Source: JBCDCY01 sp039180875 (GTDB taxonomy: Bacteria > Pseudomonadota > Alphaproteobacteria > Rhodobacterales > Rhodobacteraceae). From it: a stretch of DNA of 64,000 nucleotides. Below the pieces are notes generated by a model. It was given only the letters and a program-made list of their open reading frames with translations. It did no database searches and was not told the DNA's origin. The stretch's first letter is position 1; the number at the start of each line of letters is the position of its first letter. The stretch spans positions 124,001 through 188,000 of the forward strand of contig JBCDCY010000006.1 of the NCBI GenBank assembly GCA_039180875.1, read 5' to 3'. Of the stretch, positions 41,035 to 50,209 are shown piece after piece. The translations under genes were made by a program, and so were the position numbers.

Positions 41035-41922
41035 ATGCGCACTGAAACCATCGAGATGAACGGCGCGCCGACGGATGTGCGGCTGGCCGGTGAGAGTGGC
41101 GCGGAGATGATCCTTCTCCTCCACGGCTTCCCGGAATTCGGTCTGGCCTGGGCCGAGCTGATGCCCCATCTCGCCGACCTTGCCCTCTGCGTCGCGCCGG
41201 ATCAGCGGGCCCATGGGCGGAGCTACACGCCGGCCGACGTGCGGGACTATGCCGTCGGGCCCCTGGTCGGCGACGCATTGGCCTTCCTCGACCGCTATGC
41301 GGATGGCCGCCGGGTGACCGTCCTGGGCCACGATTGGGGCGCTGCCGTCGCCTATGCGCTGGCGGCCTTTTATCCGGAGCGTGTCGCCCGACTGGTCATC
41401 CTGAACGGCGTCCACCCGATCCCGTTCCAGCGGGCGTTGGCGGCGGGCGGGCCGCAGACGGCGGCGAGCCAATACATCCCCTGGCTCCGCGCCGAGGGCG
41501 TCGAGGACGTGCTGGCCGCCGACAACTTCGCCAAGCTCGAAGCGCTTTTCGCCGCCAACATGGACATGTCCTGGCTGACCGGCGCGACCCGCGAGGCCTA
41601 TCTCGCCGCCTGGTCCCGACCGGGCGCGCTCACCGGCATGCTCAACTGGTACCGGGCATCCCCCCTCGCCGTGGCCAAGCCGGGCGAGCCACTCGCCGAT
41701 CCACCGGTCCTGCCGGCCGAGCGTCTGCGCATCCCGATGCCCCATCTCGTGATCTGGGGCGTGAACGATACCGCCCTCCTGCCCGAAAGCCGCGAGGGTC
41801 TCGCCGATCTCTGCGACGATCTGCGGATGGTGGAGATCGCCGGCGCCGACCACTGGCTGCACCACCAAAAACCCTCCGAAGTCGCCGGCCACATCCGCCG
41901 GTTCATCGAAGACACCCCCTAG
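41035..41922 (+). CDS. Alpha/beta hydrolase (epoxide hydrolase-like)
   Basis: A 295-residue alpha/beta-hydrolase with the epoxide hydrolase/haloalkane dehalogenase pattern: LLLHGFPEFGLAWAELMPHL (HGFPE oxyanion), DQRAHGRS, and the nucleophile elbow VLGHDWGAAVAY, where the nucleophile is Asp. A cap domain follows (NWYRASPLAVA) and the acid/His pair is in WGVNDTALLPE and GADHWLHHQKP. Asp as nucleophile points to epoxide hydrolase or fluoroacetate dehalogenase-like chemistry. The start is the ATG at 41035; the longer frame includes the intergenic repeat and is not credible. Confidence 0.85.
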   Translation: MRTETIEMNGAPTDVRLAGESGAEMILLLHGFPEFGLAWAELMPHLADLALCVAPDQRAHGRSYTPADVRDYAVGPLVGDALAFLDRYADGRRVTVLGHDWGAAVAYALAAFYPERVARLVILNGVHPIPFQRALAAGGPQTAASQYIPWLRAEGVEDVLAADNFAKLEALFAANMDMSWLTGATREAYLAAWSRPGALTGMLNWYRASPLAVAKPGEPLADPPVLPAERLRIPMPHLVIWGVNDTALLPESREGLADLCDDLRMVEIAGADHWLHHQKPSEVAGHIRRFIEDTP

Positions 41923-41933
41923 CCGACGCCGCA

Positions 41934-41999
41934 CCGCCCCGGACTTGATCCGGGACCTCCCACCGAGGGGGTGGAGGCCCCGGATCAAGTCCGGGGCGG
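41934..41999. repeat. Large inverted repeat upstream of parE
   Basis: Arms of 27 bases (41934-41960 and 41973-41999), starting CCGCCCCGGACTTGATCCGG on the left, pair with a single mismatch around a 12-base loop. The core CCCGGATCAAGTCCGGG is itself palindromic and resembles dispersed repeats I recall from several alphaproteobacteria. It lies 12 bases after the epoxide hydrolase gene and about 90 bases before parE. It could terminate transcription or be a mobile palindromic unit. Confidence 0.9.
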
Positions 42000-42090
42000 C
42001 AACGCGGGAGACACCCACCGCGCCTTCCTTGCGCCCGCTTTTGCCACTAGTCTCGCGCCAGAGCAGTACCGGATTCGGGGAGAGAGGCGT

Positions 42091-44088
<1,998 letters not shown>

Positions 44089-44241
44089 GACGGCCGTCCG
44101 CGGCGGCCGCGTGCCTCCGGCGCGGATAGTCGCGCCCAAAGCGAGCCCTGGCCCCGTGCTGTCGGACGCACCTCGGGCAAGGTCGCGTTTGCCGGGCGCG
44201 GGGGCATGGGCCATATGAGCGGGGAGACAAGGGAGCCCGCC

Positions 44242-44727
44242 ATGCTGCAACGTCTTCTGCTGATCGTCGCCCTTGGCATGATGGTGGCGGCCCCGGCGCT
44301 GGCCGGGCGGGTCTACAACCAGTTCCGCCAACCCGGTTTCCGCTTTCCGAGCGAGTTGGGCCTGGGCGGCAACGTGCCATTGGTCACGGCGGGTCCGATC
44401 TTCGACGGGCTATCGGCGGAGGAGTTCGCCTCCCGCGTGCGAGTGCCGGGCGGCTTTCCCCGCACCCGGTTCGTGCCGGCGGAGGATCCCAACGACACAC
44501 GCGGCGTCCGGCTGGTCTTCGCCTTCGGCCGTGCCTCCCCCGCCTCGCTCTGCAACGTGCCGCCGGTCGGCGGTGGCGCGAACGGTGTCGTCTCGGTCTC
44601 CCACTGCATCGGCGAGCTTGAGGTTACCCGCGCGACACTCGCCCGCGGCAGCAACCTCGACCGCGATCTCAGCCAACTGATGCATCAGCTCTTCTCGCTG
44701 CGCGACCGGCGCCGCAATCGCCTCTGA
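44242..44727 (+). CDS. Small exported protein, paralogue 1 of a five-gene array (unknown family)
   Basis: I do not recognise this family. The 161-residue product has a clear signal peptide (MLQRLLLIVALGMMVAAPALA, stated in part) with likely cleavage before GRVYN. The mature part shares the array's blocks: LGGNVPLVTAGPIFDGLSAE, TRFVPAE, VRLVFAFGRASPASLC, a Gly-rich loop, a second Cys 17 residues later, then TRATLARGSNLDRDLSQLM. The two Cys suggest a disulfide in the periplasm. It ends in a basic tail (RDRRRNRL). The start at 44242 gives a normal signal peptide; an in-frame ATG 12 codons earlier does not. parE lies 153 bases upstream. Confidence 0.85.
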   Translation: MLQRLLLIVALGMMVAAPALAGRVYNQFRQPGFRFPSELGLGGNVPLVTAGPIFDGLSAEEFASRVRVPGGFPRTRFVPAEDPNDTRGVRLVFAFGRASPASLCNVPPVGGGANGVVSVSHCIGELEVTRATLARGSNLDRDLSQLMHQLFSLRDRRRNRL

Positions 44728-44827
44728 AGCTTCCGGAAACACACGACTTCACGTTTGCGCGCGCAGGCCTTCCTGCGGGGCGGAAGAGAGACAGCTTGGT
44801 TAAGACGTAAGTCGGCGGAGGGATCGA

Positions 44828-45307
44828 ATGCTGCGTGCGAGCGTTTTCTTGGTGGCGATTATCGCGATGGCGGTACCGGCCTCATCCGGGACGGTCTTCA
44901 ACCAGTTTCAGGACGCAAGTCTGCGCACCACTGGACGGGCGCCCCTCGGCGGCTCGGTGCCGCTGGTGACTGCCGGGCCGATTTTCGACGGGATGAGCGC
45001 CGGGGAGCTCGGCGCGATGCTCGCGCTCCCCGGCAGCTTTCAGGAGACCCGCTTTGTTCCGGCGGAGCAGATGAACCGGATCGACGGCATACGCGTGGTG
45101 CTCGCCTTCGGCCAATCCTCACCGTCCGGTCTTTGCGATGACGCGCCGTCGGGCGGGGGTGCCAACGGCGTCGTCTCGGCCGCGTTTTGCCTCGGAGGCC
45201 GCGAGCTCTCCCGCGCGACGCTGAGGCGGGGCCGCAATCTGGAGCGTGATATGCGTCAACTGATGGACGTGCTCTTCCGTCCGCGCGGCGGGAACCCCCG
45301 GCTATGA
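44828..45307 (+). CDS. Small exported protein, paralogue 2 of the array
   Basis: A 159-residue paralogue of its neighbours, function unknown. The signal peptide MLRASVFLVAIIAMAVPASS is followed by GTVFNQF, matching the GxV(F/Y)N mature N-terminus of the set. Conserved blocks are LGGSVPLVTAGPIFDGMSAG, ETRFVPAE, IRVVLAFGQSSPSGLC, GGGANGVVSAAFC (Cys spacing 17) and SRATLRRGRNLERDMRQLM. It is closest to paralogue 1. GGAGGG precedes the ATG at 44828 by 4 bases. Its stop overlaps the start of paralogue 3 by 4 bases (ATGA), so those two are translationally coupled. Confidence 0.88.
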   Translation: MLRASVFLVAIIAMAVPASSGTVFNQFQDASLRTTGRAPLGGSVPLVTAGPIFDGMSAGELGAMLALPGSFQETRFVPAEQMNRIDGIRVVLAFGQSSPSGLCDDAPSGGGANGVVSAAFCLGGRELSRATLRRGRNLERDMRQLMDVLFRPRGGNPRL

Positions 45308-45798
45308 GCATGCGCGCCTTCACCCGCGCGGCCACCGTCCTCGCCACCGCGCTGCTTTTCGTCGCCACCCCGACTGCGGCCGGGGTGATCTTCAACGCCA
45401 ATCCGCGCGGCAGCGCAGGGGCCCTCCGCACCGTTCCGGCCGGCGCCGATTTTCCCGTGGTGCTGGTCGGCCCGATCTTCGACGGCATGAGTGCCGATGC
45501 CTTCGCCGCCATGCTTGAGGCGCGCGGCCGCTTCGGCTCCTCCGCCTTCGTCCCGGCGCCGCCCGAGACCAGCGGCACCCGCATCGTCTTCGCTTTCGGC
45601 CGCTCCTCCCCGAGCGGCCTCTGCGACACCACCTCCCCCCTCGGGGGCGGCGTGGCCAACACCGTCTCGGCCAGTGTCTGCACCGGCAATCAGCAATTGT
45701 CCCGCGCCACCATGCGTCGCGGCCGGAACCTGGATCGAGACCTGAGCGACCTGCTGCACATTCTGCTGACCAAAAGGAGCAGCGGATCCGCGCTCTAG
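45304..45798 (+). CDS. Small exported protein, paralogue 3 of the array
   Basis: A 164-residue paralogue. After a signal peptide ending in FVATPTAAG comes VIFNANPRG. The shared core reads FPVVLVGPIFDGMSADAFAA, SAFVPAPP, TRIVFAFGRSSPSGLC, a Gly-rich loop with 18 residues before the second Cys, and SRATMRRGRNLDRDLSDLL. It starts within the last codons of paralogue 2. Sequence is intermediate between the first two and the last two members. A 28-base gap with AAGGGAGA separates it from paralogue 4, consistent with one transcript for 2, 3 and 4. Confidence 0.88.
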   Translation: MSMRAFTRAATVLATALLFVATPTAAGVIFNANPRGSAGALRTVPAGADFPVVLVGPIFDGMSADAFAAMLEARGRFGSSAFVPAPPETSGTRIVFAFGRSSPSGLCDTTSPLGGGVANTVSASVCTGNQQLSRATMRRGRNLDRDLSDLLHILLTKRSSGSAL

Positions 45799-45826
45799 CC
45801 GCAAGAAGCCCCAAGGGAGAATAATC

Positions 45827-46300
45827 ATGAAGAAAGCACTTTTCGCCGCGTTCGCTGCCGTGGTGCTCACGGCGACGCCCGCCCTCTCGGGCTTCCTCTA
45901 CAACACCCGGGTGGATGAGACGTTTCGTGTCGGCAAGAGCCAGCCTTTGGGCGGCGTCATTCCCGTGGTTTTGGTTGGCCAGATCCCGAACGGTCTGACG
46001 GCCGAACAGTTCACCGCGATGCTGCGCGCGCCCGGATACGCCCCGCGCACCGGCTTCGTGCCGAGCGACGGTCCGGTCGGCGGCACCCGGATCGTCTTCG
46101 CCTTCGGCAGCAGCAACGTCACCTCGCTCTGCCGTGGCCCATCGGCCGGCGGCTCGAGAGAGCTTTCGGCCGCGTTCTGCGTGGGCTCGACCGCCGTGTC
46201 CACGGCGACCCTCCGCCCCGGTGGCAACATGCAGCGGGACCTTAACCAGGTGATGCGGGCGCTGATCTTCCGGCCCGAGGCCGGCGGCAGCGCCGACTGA
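45827..46300 (+). CDS. Small exported protein, paralogue 4 of the array
   Basis: A 157-residue paralogue. Signal peptide MKKALFAAFAAVVLTATPAL, mature start SGFLYNTR. The second subgroup's features appear here: PLGGVIPVVLVGQIPNGLTA, FTAMLRAPGYAPRTGFVPS, TRIVFAFGSSNVTSLC and, 15 residues on, the second Cys in LSAAFCVG. TATLRPGGNMQRDLNQVM replaces the more basic helix of paralogues 1-3. It is clearly closest to paralogue 5, so that pair arose by a later duplication. The palindrome at 46334-46362 lies between the two. Confidence 0.88.
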   Translation: MKKALFAAFAAVVLTATPALSGFLYNTRVDETFRVGKSQPLGGVIPVVLVGQIPNGLTAEQFTAMLRAPGYAPRTGFVPSDGPVGGTRIVFAFGSSNVTSLCRGPSAGGSRELSAAFCVGSTAVSTATLRPGGNMQRDLNQVMRALIFRPEAGGSAD

Positions 46301-46333
46301 GGCCTGGACGGCGCCGGCGACTGCCCTACCTCT

Positions 46334-46362
46334 CTGCGCGTGGGAAATTTTCCCATGCGCAG
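46334..46362. promoter_or_regulatory. 29-base palindrome upstream of paralogue 5
   Basis: CTGCGCGTGGGAAA and TTTCCCATGCGCAG form near-perfect arms (one mismatched pair) around a central T. It lies between paralogues 4 and 5 and 25 bases before the latter's start, with no T-run after it. An operator or attenuator is more likely than a simple terminator. Confidence 0.65.
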
Positions 46363-46387
46363 ATTTAGATGGAAGGAGCAGATTACC

Positions 46388-46879
46388 ATGAGGACGCAGC
46401 GCAGCCTCGCGACGCTCGCCCTGGCGCTTATCCTGAGCGGGGCGCCCGCGATCGCCAGTGCCGGATCGGTCTACAACGTCTACGTGAACCAGGGCTTTCG
46501 CGGCGTCGGACTCATGCCGCTGGGCGGGGTGATCCCCGTCGTGCTCGCCGGCACCATCCCCGAGGGATTGGAGCCTGCGCAGTTCACCGACATGCTGCGC
46601 TCTCCCGGCTACGCCCCGCCGACGCGCTTCGTGCCGTCGGGCACCGGATACGACAACGGCACACGGATGGTATTTTCGTTCGGCAACGCCTCGCCCCGAG
46701 GCTTGTGCGACGAGCCGCGAAGCGGTGGCGCGAGCGACGTGATCTCGGTGGCGTTCTGCACCGGCGACACGACGATCTCTCTCGCCACGCTTCGGCGCGG
46801 GTCGAACCTGCAAGGCGACCTCAACCAGGTGATGCGGGAGATCATCAGCCGCCCGCGCGCTCTCGGTGGCCTGATCTAG
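46388..46879 (+). CDS. Small exported protein, paralogue 5 of the array
   Basis: A 163-residue paralogue. The signal peptide ends SGAPAIASA, and the mature protein begins GSVYN. The core is PLGGVIPVVLAGTIPEGLEP, FTDMLRSPGYAPPTRFVPS, TRMVFSFGNASPRGLC, a Cys 16 residues later in VISVAFCTG, and LATLRRGSNLQGDLNQVM. I chose the ATG at 46388, which follows AAGGAG at 9 bases; an upstream frame starting inside the palindrome gives no signal peptide. A long hairpin begins three bases after the stop, closing the array. Confidence 0.88.
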   Translation: MRTQRSLATLALALILSGAPAIASAGSVYNVYVNQGFRGVGLMPLGGVIPVVLAGTIPEGLEPAQFTDMLRSPGYAPPTRFVPSGTGYDNGTRMVFSFGNASPRGLCDEPRSGGASDVISVAFCTGDTTISLATLRRGSNLQGDLNQVMREIISRPRALGGLI

Positions 46880-46882
46880 GAC

Positions 46883-46919
46883 GGATGTCGATCTGACTGA
46901 AGCAGTCAGGTCGACATCC
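46883..46919 (+). terminator. Long hairpin closing the paralogue array
   Basis: GGATGTCGATCTGACTG pairs with CAGTCAGGTCGACATCC (17 bp, one G-T wobble) around a 3-base loop, right after the last paralogue. No T-run follows, so termination may need Rho, or the stem may protect the 3' end. Confidence 0.6.
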
Positions 46920-46945
46920 AAGACAGGCAAGCCGTTCCCGTCGTT

Positions 46946-46989
46946 GCGCTTTCCGTTCGGAGTGGTGATCCAGTCTGAACGGAAAGCGC
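46946..46989. terminator. Inverted repeat between the array and the ABC-F gene
   Basis: GCGCTTTCCGTTC (46946-46958) and GAACGGAAAGCGC (46977-46989) form perfect 13-bp arms around an 18-base spacer, between convergent genes and directly against the ABC-F stop codon. Either terminator or protein-binding dyad. Confidence 0.55.
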
Positions 46990-46990
46990 T

Positions 46991-48826
46991 CTAAGCGCTG
47001 CCTGAGGCGGCTTCGGCGGCCTCTCGGCGGAGCTCCAGCGCCATCCATTCCTCTTCGGCGGCGTGCAGGGCATCCTGGCGCGCCGTCAGTATTTTCGTCG
47101 CCTTCTCGAAGCGTTCCGGGTCGCGACGGTAGAGGTCGGGGTCGGCGAGCAGCGCTTCGACCTTGCGGATGTCGCCGCCGAGGCGCTCGATCTCCTCAGG
47201 CAGCGCGGCAAGGCGGGCAACGTCGGGGGACGAGAGGCGTTTCACCTTAGGTTGAGGCCTCTCCGGCCGCTGAGCGGGGCGCCGGGGCGTCCGCTTCGGT
47301 GGCGCGACTTCCGCAACCGGCCCGCGCTGGGCCTGATAGTCGCTCCAGCCGCCGGCATAGACCGTGGCGCGGCCGTCACCCTCCATCGCGACGGTGGTGG
47401 TCGCCACGCGGTCGAGGAAATCGCGGTCGTGGCTGACGATCAGCGCGGTGCCGTCATAGCTGTCGAGCACCCCTTGCAGCAGGTCCAGGGTCTCCACATC
47501 GAAGTCGTTGGTCGGCTCGTCCAGCACCAGCACGTTGGCCGGCTTGGCCATCAGACGTGCCAGCAGCAGCCGGGCCCGCTCGCCGCCGGAGAGGGCACGG
47601 ACCGGCCCCCGGACCTGGCGCTCGTCGAACAGGAAGTCCTTCAGGTAACCCACCACATGGCGCGGCGTGCCCCGCACCAGGATCTGGTCGTTGCCCTGGC
47701 CGGAGCGGAGCGTCGGGTCCTCGACCAACGCCTGGTGCAGCGTCGCCTCCGGGTCGAGGGCGGCGCGGGCCTGATCGAAGACCGCGAGCTCTAGGTTGGT
47801 GCCGTGGCGCACATGGCCGCTGTCGGGCAGCTCCCGCCCGATCAGCAGATTGAGAAGCGTGGTCTTGCCCACGCCGTTCGGCCCGACGAAGGCCACCCGC
47901 TCCCCCCGGGCGATGCGGAGGGAGAAGTCGGCGACGATCTCGCGGTCGCCGAACCGCTTACTCACCGCCTCCGCCTCGATGACCCGCTGGCCGGAGCGGG
48001 GGGCGGTGTCGAGCGCCAACTGCGCCACGCCCGGCTGGCGAAGCGCCTCGGCCCGCTCGGCGCGCAACTGCTGCAAGCGGCGGAGGCGGCCCTGGTTGCG
48101 TTTGCGCCGGGCGCTGATGCCTTCAACAGCCCAGCGCCCCTCCGCCGCGATCTGGCGGTCGCGCTTGTGGGCGGCCGTCGCCTCCTCCTGATAGACCCGG
48201 TCGCGCCAATCCTCAAAGGCGGCAAAGCCTTCGGGAAGCCGGCGCAGCACGCCCCGGTCGATCCAGTAGGTGACCTTGGTGAGCGCCCGCAGGAACGCCC
48301 GGTCATGAGAGATCACCAGGACGGCCGCTTTGGTCCTCGTCAGATGCGCCTCGAGCCAGGTGATCGCCGTAATGTCGAGGTGGTTGGTCGGCTCATCGAG
48401 CAGCAGCAGATCGGCCTCCGCCGCGAGCAGGCGGGCCAGCGCCGCCCGACGACGCTCCCCGCCCGAGGCCGTCTCGGTCGCGATGCCGGGATCGAGGCCC
48501 AGGCCGTCGAGGATGCGGAGCGCGCGATGCTCCTCCCCCGCCGCCAGGTCCGCTGCCGCGACATCGCCGAGGGTGGCGAAGGCGGAGAGCTCCGGATCCT
48601 GCTCGAGATAGGCGACGCTCGCATCGGCGCGCAGGCTGCGGCTGCCGCCGTCGGGCTCCACTGCGCCCTGCATCAGGCGAAGCAGCGTCGACTTCCCCGC
48701 CCCGTTGCGGCCGACCAAACAGGCCCGCTCCCCCGGCTGGATCTGGCAATCAACGGCGGAAAACAGCGGCCGGCCGCCATGGGTCAGCATCACGTCGGTG
48801 AGGGAGAGGAGCGGGGCGGTCGCCAT
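46991..48826 (-). CDS. uup: ABC-F family ATPase (Uup-like)
   Basis: A 611-residue soluble protein with two ABC nucleotide-binding domains joined by a charged linker, plus a C-terminal coiled coil (about 540-605). Walker A motifs are GRNGAGKS and GPNGVGKT, signature sequences SGGERRR and LSGGERA, and Walker B/acid DEPTNHLD and DEPTNDFD. ABC-F proteins bind the ribosomal E site and help stalled translation or branched-DNA stability; they are not transporters. The C-terminal coiled coil supports Uup rather than EttA. It is divergent from the aminotransferase gene. Confidence 0.93.
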   Translation of the reverse strand: MATAPLLSLTDVMLTHGGRPLFSAVDCQIQPGERACLVGRNGAGKSTLLRLMQGAVEPDGGSRSLRADASVAYLEQDPELSAFATLGDVAAADLAAGEEHRALRILDGLGLDPGIATETASGGERRRAALARLLAAEADLLLLDEPTNHLDITAITWLEAHLTRTKAAVLVISHDRAFLRALTKVTYWIDRGVLRRLPEGFAAFEDWRDRVYQEEATAAHKRDRQIAAEGRWAVEGISARRKRNQGRLRRLQQLRAERAEALRQPGVAQLALDTAPRSGQRVIEAEAVSKRFGDREIVADFSLRIARGERVAFVGPNGVGKTTLLNLLIGRELPDSGHVRHGTNLELAVFDQARAALDPEATLHQALVEDPTLRSGQGNDQILVRGTPRHVVGYLKDFLFDERQVRGPVRALSGGERARLLLARLMAKPANVLVLDEPTNDFDVETLDLLQGVLDSYDGTALIVSHDRDFLDRVATTTVAMEGDGRATVYAGGWSDYQAQRGPVAEVAPPKRTPRRPAQRPERPQPKVKRLSSPDVARLAALPEEIERLGGDIRKVEALLADPDLYRRDPERFEKATKILTARQDALHAAEEEWMALELRREAAEAASGSA

Positions 48827-48932
48827 GGCGCGGACCTAAACGCGGCCCCAGCGACGCCGTCAAGGCGCTCACCCCTTGCGCCGGGCGCTCGCCCCGTTAC
48901 CGTCGAGGCGAGAGGCCGAAGGACCTGCCGCG

Positions 48933-50144
48933 ATGGACAAGCCGACCCGAGCCGTGCCGATGGCCGACGCCACCTTCGCGCCCCCGGTAATGGAGGCACG
49001 CCGCTGGGTCGAGGCCGCCCGGTTCCCGGCCAACCGACCGCTTCTGAACCTCAGCCAGGCCGCCCCGATCGACCCGCCGCCCGAGAGCCTCCGCCAAGTG
49101 ATGGCCGAGGCGATCGTCCGCGACAGCAGCGCCCACATCTACGGTCCCGTCCTCGGCCTGCCGGCGCTGCGGGAGGAGATCGCGGCGCAGTGGTCCGCGG
49201 CCTATGGCGGAGAGATCGCGCCGGCCGATGTCGGCGTCACCGCGGGGTGCAACCAGGCTTTCTGCGCCGCCATCACCGCCGTTGCCGCCCGGGGCGAGGC
49301 GGTGATGCTGCCGACGCCCTGGTACTTCAATCACAAAATGTGGCTCGACATGCTGGGGATCGAGGCGGTGCTGCTGCCCTGCGGCCCCGATATGCTGCCG
49401 AGCGCCGAAGCAGCCGCCACTCTTTTCACCCGTCCAGGCAGCCCACGCATCGCTGCCATCGTCCTCGTCACCCCCAACAACCCCACCGGGGCGGAGTACC
49501 CGGCGGAGCTGATGACCGCCTTCGCCAAGCTGGCGCGGAGCCAGGGCGCGGCGCTGATCGTCGATGAGACCTACCGCGATTTTCATAGCCAGGTCGGACC
49601 GCCCCACGACCTGTTCGCGTCGCCTGATTGGCGCGAGACGCTGGTGCACCTCTACTCCTTCTCCAAGGTGTTTCGCCTGACCGGCCACCGGGTCGGCGCC
49701 ATGATCGCCGCACCCTCGCGCCTGGCGATGGCGGAGAAGTTCCTCGACACCGTGGCGATCTGCCCGCCGCAGATCGGCCAGATCGCAGCACTTGCCGGGC
49801 TCCGCACCCTCGCCGACTGGGTGGCGGCAGAGCGGCGGGAGATCCTGGATCGCCGCGCGGCGGTGACAGAGGGGATGGCCATCCTACCCGCCTGGCGCCT
49901 GCTCGGCTGCGGCGCCTATTTCGCCTTCCTCGCCCATCCGTTCGACGACCTGCCCTCCGACACGCTGGCCCGGCGGCTGGTCGAGGAGACCTCGATCCTC
50001 ACGCTCCCCGGCACGATGTTCGGCCCGCGGATTGAGGAGGGTGGCGACGGCACGGCCGAGCGCACGCTGCGCGTCGCCTTCGCCAATGCCGACCGGGCCG
50101 GGATCGGTGAGATGGTCGAGCGCCTGGCCGGCTTTGCGGCATGA
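48933..50144 (+). CDS. Pyridoxal-phosphate-dependent aminotransferase
   Basis: A 403-residue fold-type I aminotransferase. LNLSQAAPIDPPPESLRQ and YGPVLGLPALREEIA mark the N-terminus, TPNNPTGAEYP holds the substrate-binding Asn, VDETYRDFH the cofactor Asp, and YSFSKVFRLTGHRVGA the PLP lysine. It is a different subfamily from the enzyme at 18857 (TGHRVG rather than TGWRIG). The specificity is unknown. I chose the ATG at 48933, which follows AAGGA; the frame extends 19 codons further. ppiD starts 65 bases downstream. Confidence 0.87.
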   Translation: MDKPTRAVPMADATFAPPVMEARRWVEAARFPANRPLLNLSQAAPIDPPPESLRQVMAEAIVRDSSAHIYGPVLGLPALREEIAAQWSAAYGGEIAPADVGVTAGCNQAFCAAITAVAARGEAVMLPTPWYFNHKMWLDMLGIEAVLLPCGPDMLPSAEAAATLFTRPGSPRIAAIVLVTPNNPTGAEYPAELMTAFAKLARSQGAALIVDETYRDFHSQVGPPHDLFASPDWRETLVHLYSFSKVFRLTGHRVGAMIAAPSRLAMAEKFLDTVAICPPQIGQIAALAGLRTLADWVAAERREILDRRAAVTEGMAILPAWRLLGCGAYFAFLAHPFDDLPSDTLARRLVEETSILTLPGTMFGPRIEEGGDGTAERTLRVAFANADRAGIGEMVERLAGFAA

Positions 50145-50209
50145 GCGCCCTTGCCCTCCCAAAGCGCTCTGCCTAGAACGGCGCGTCCCCTGGCAGTTGG
50201 ACAGATGCC

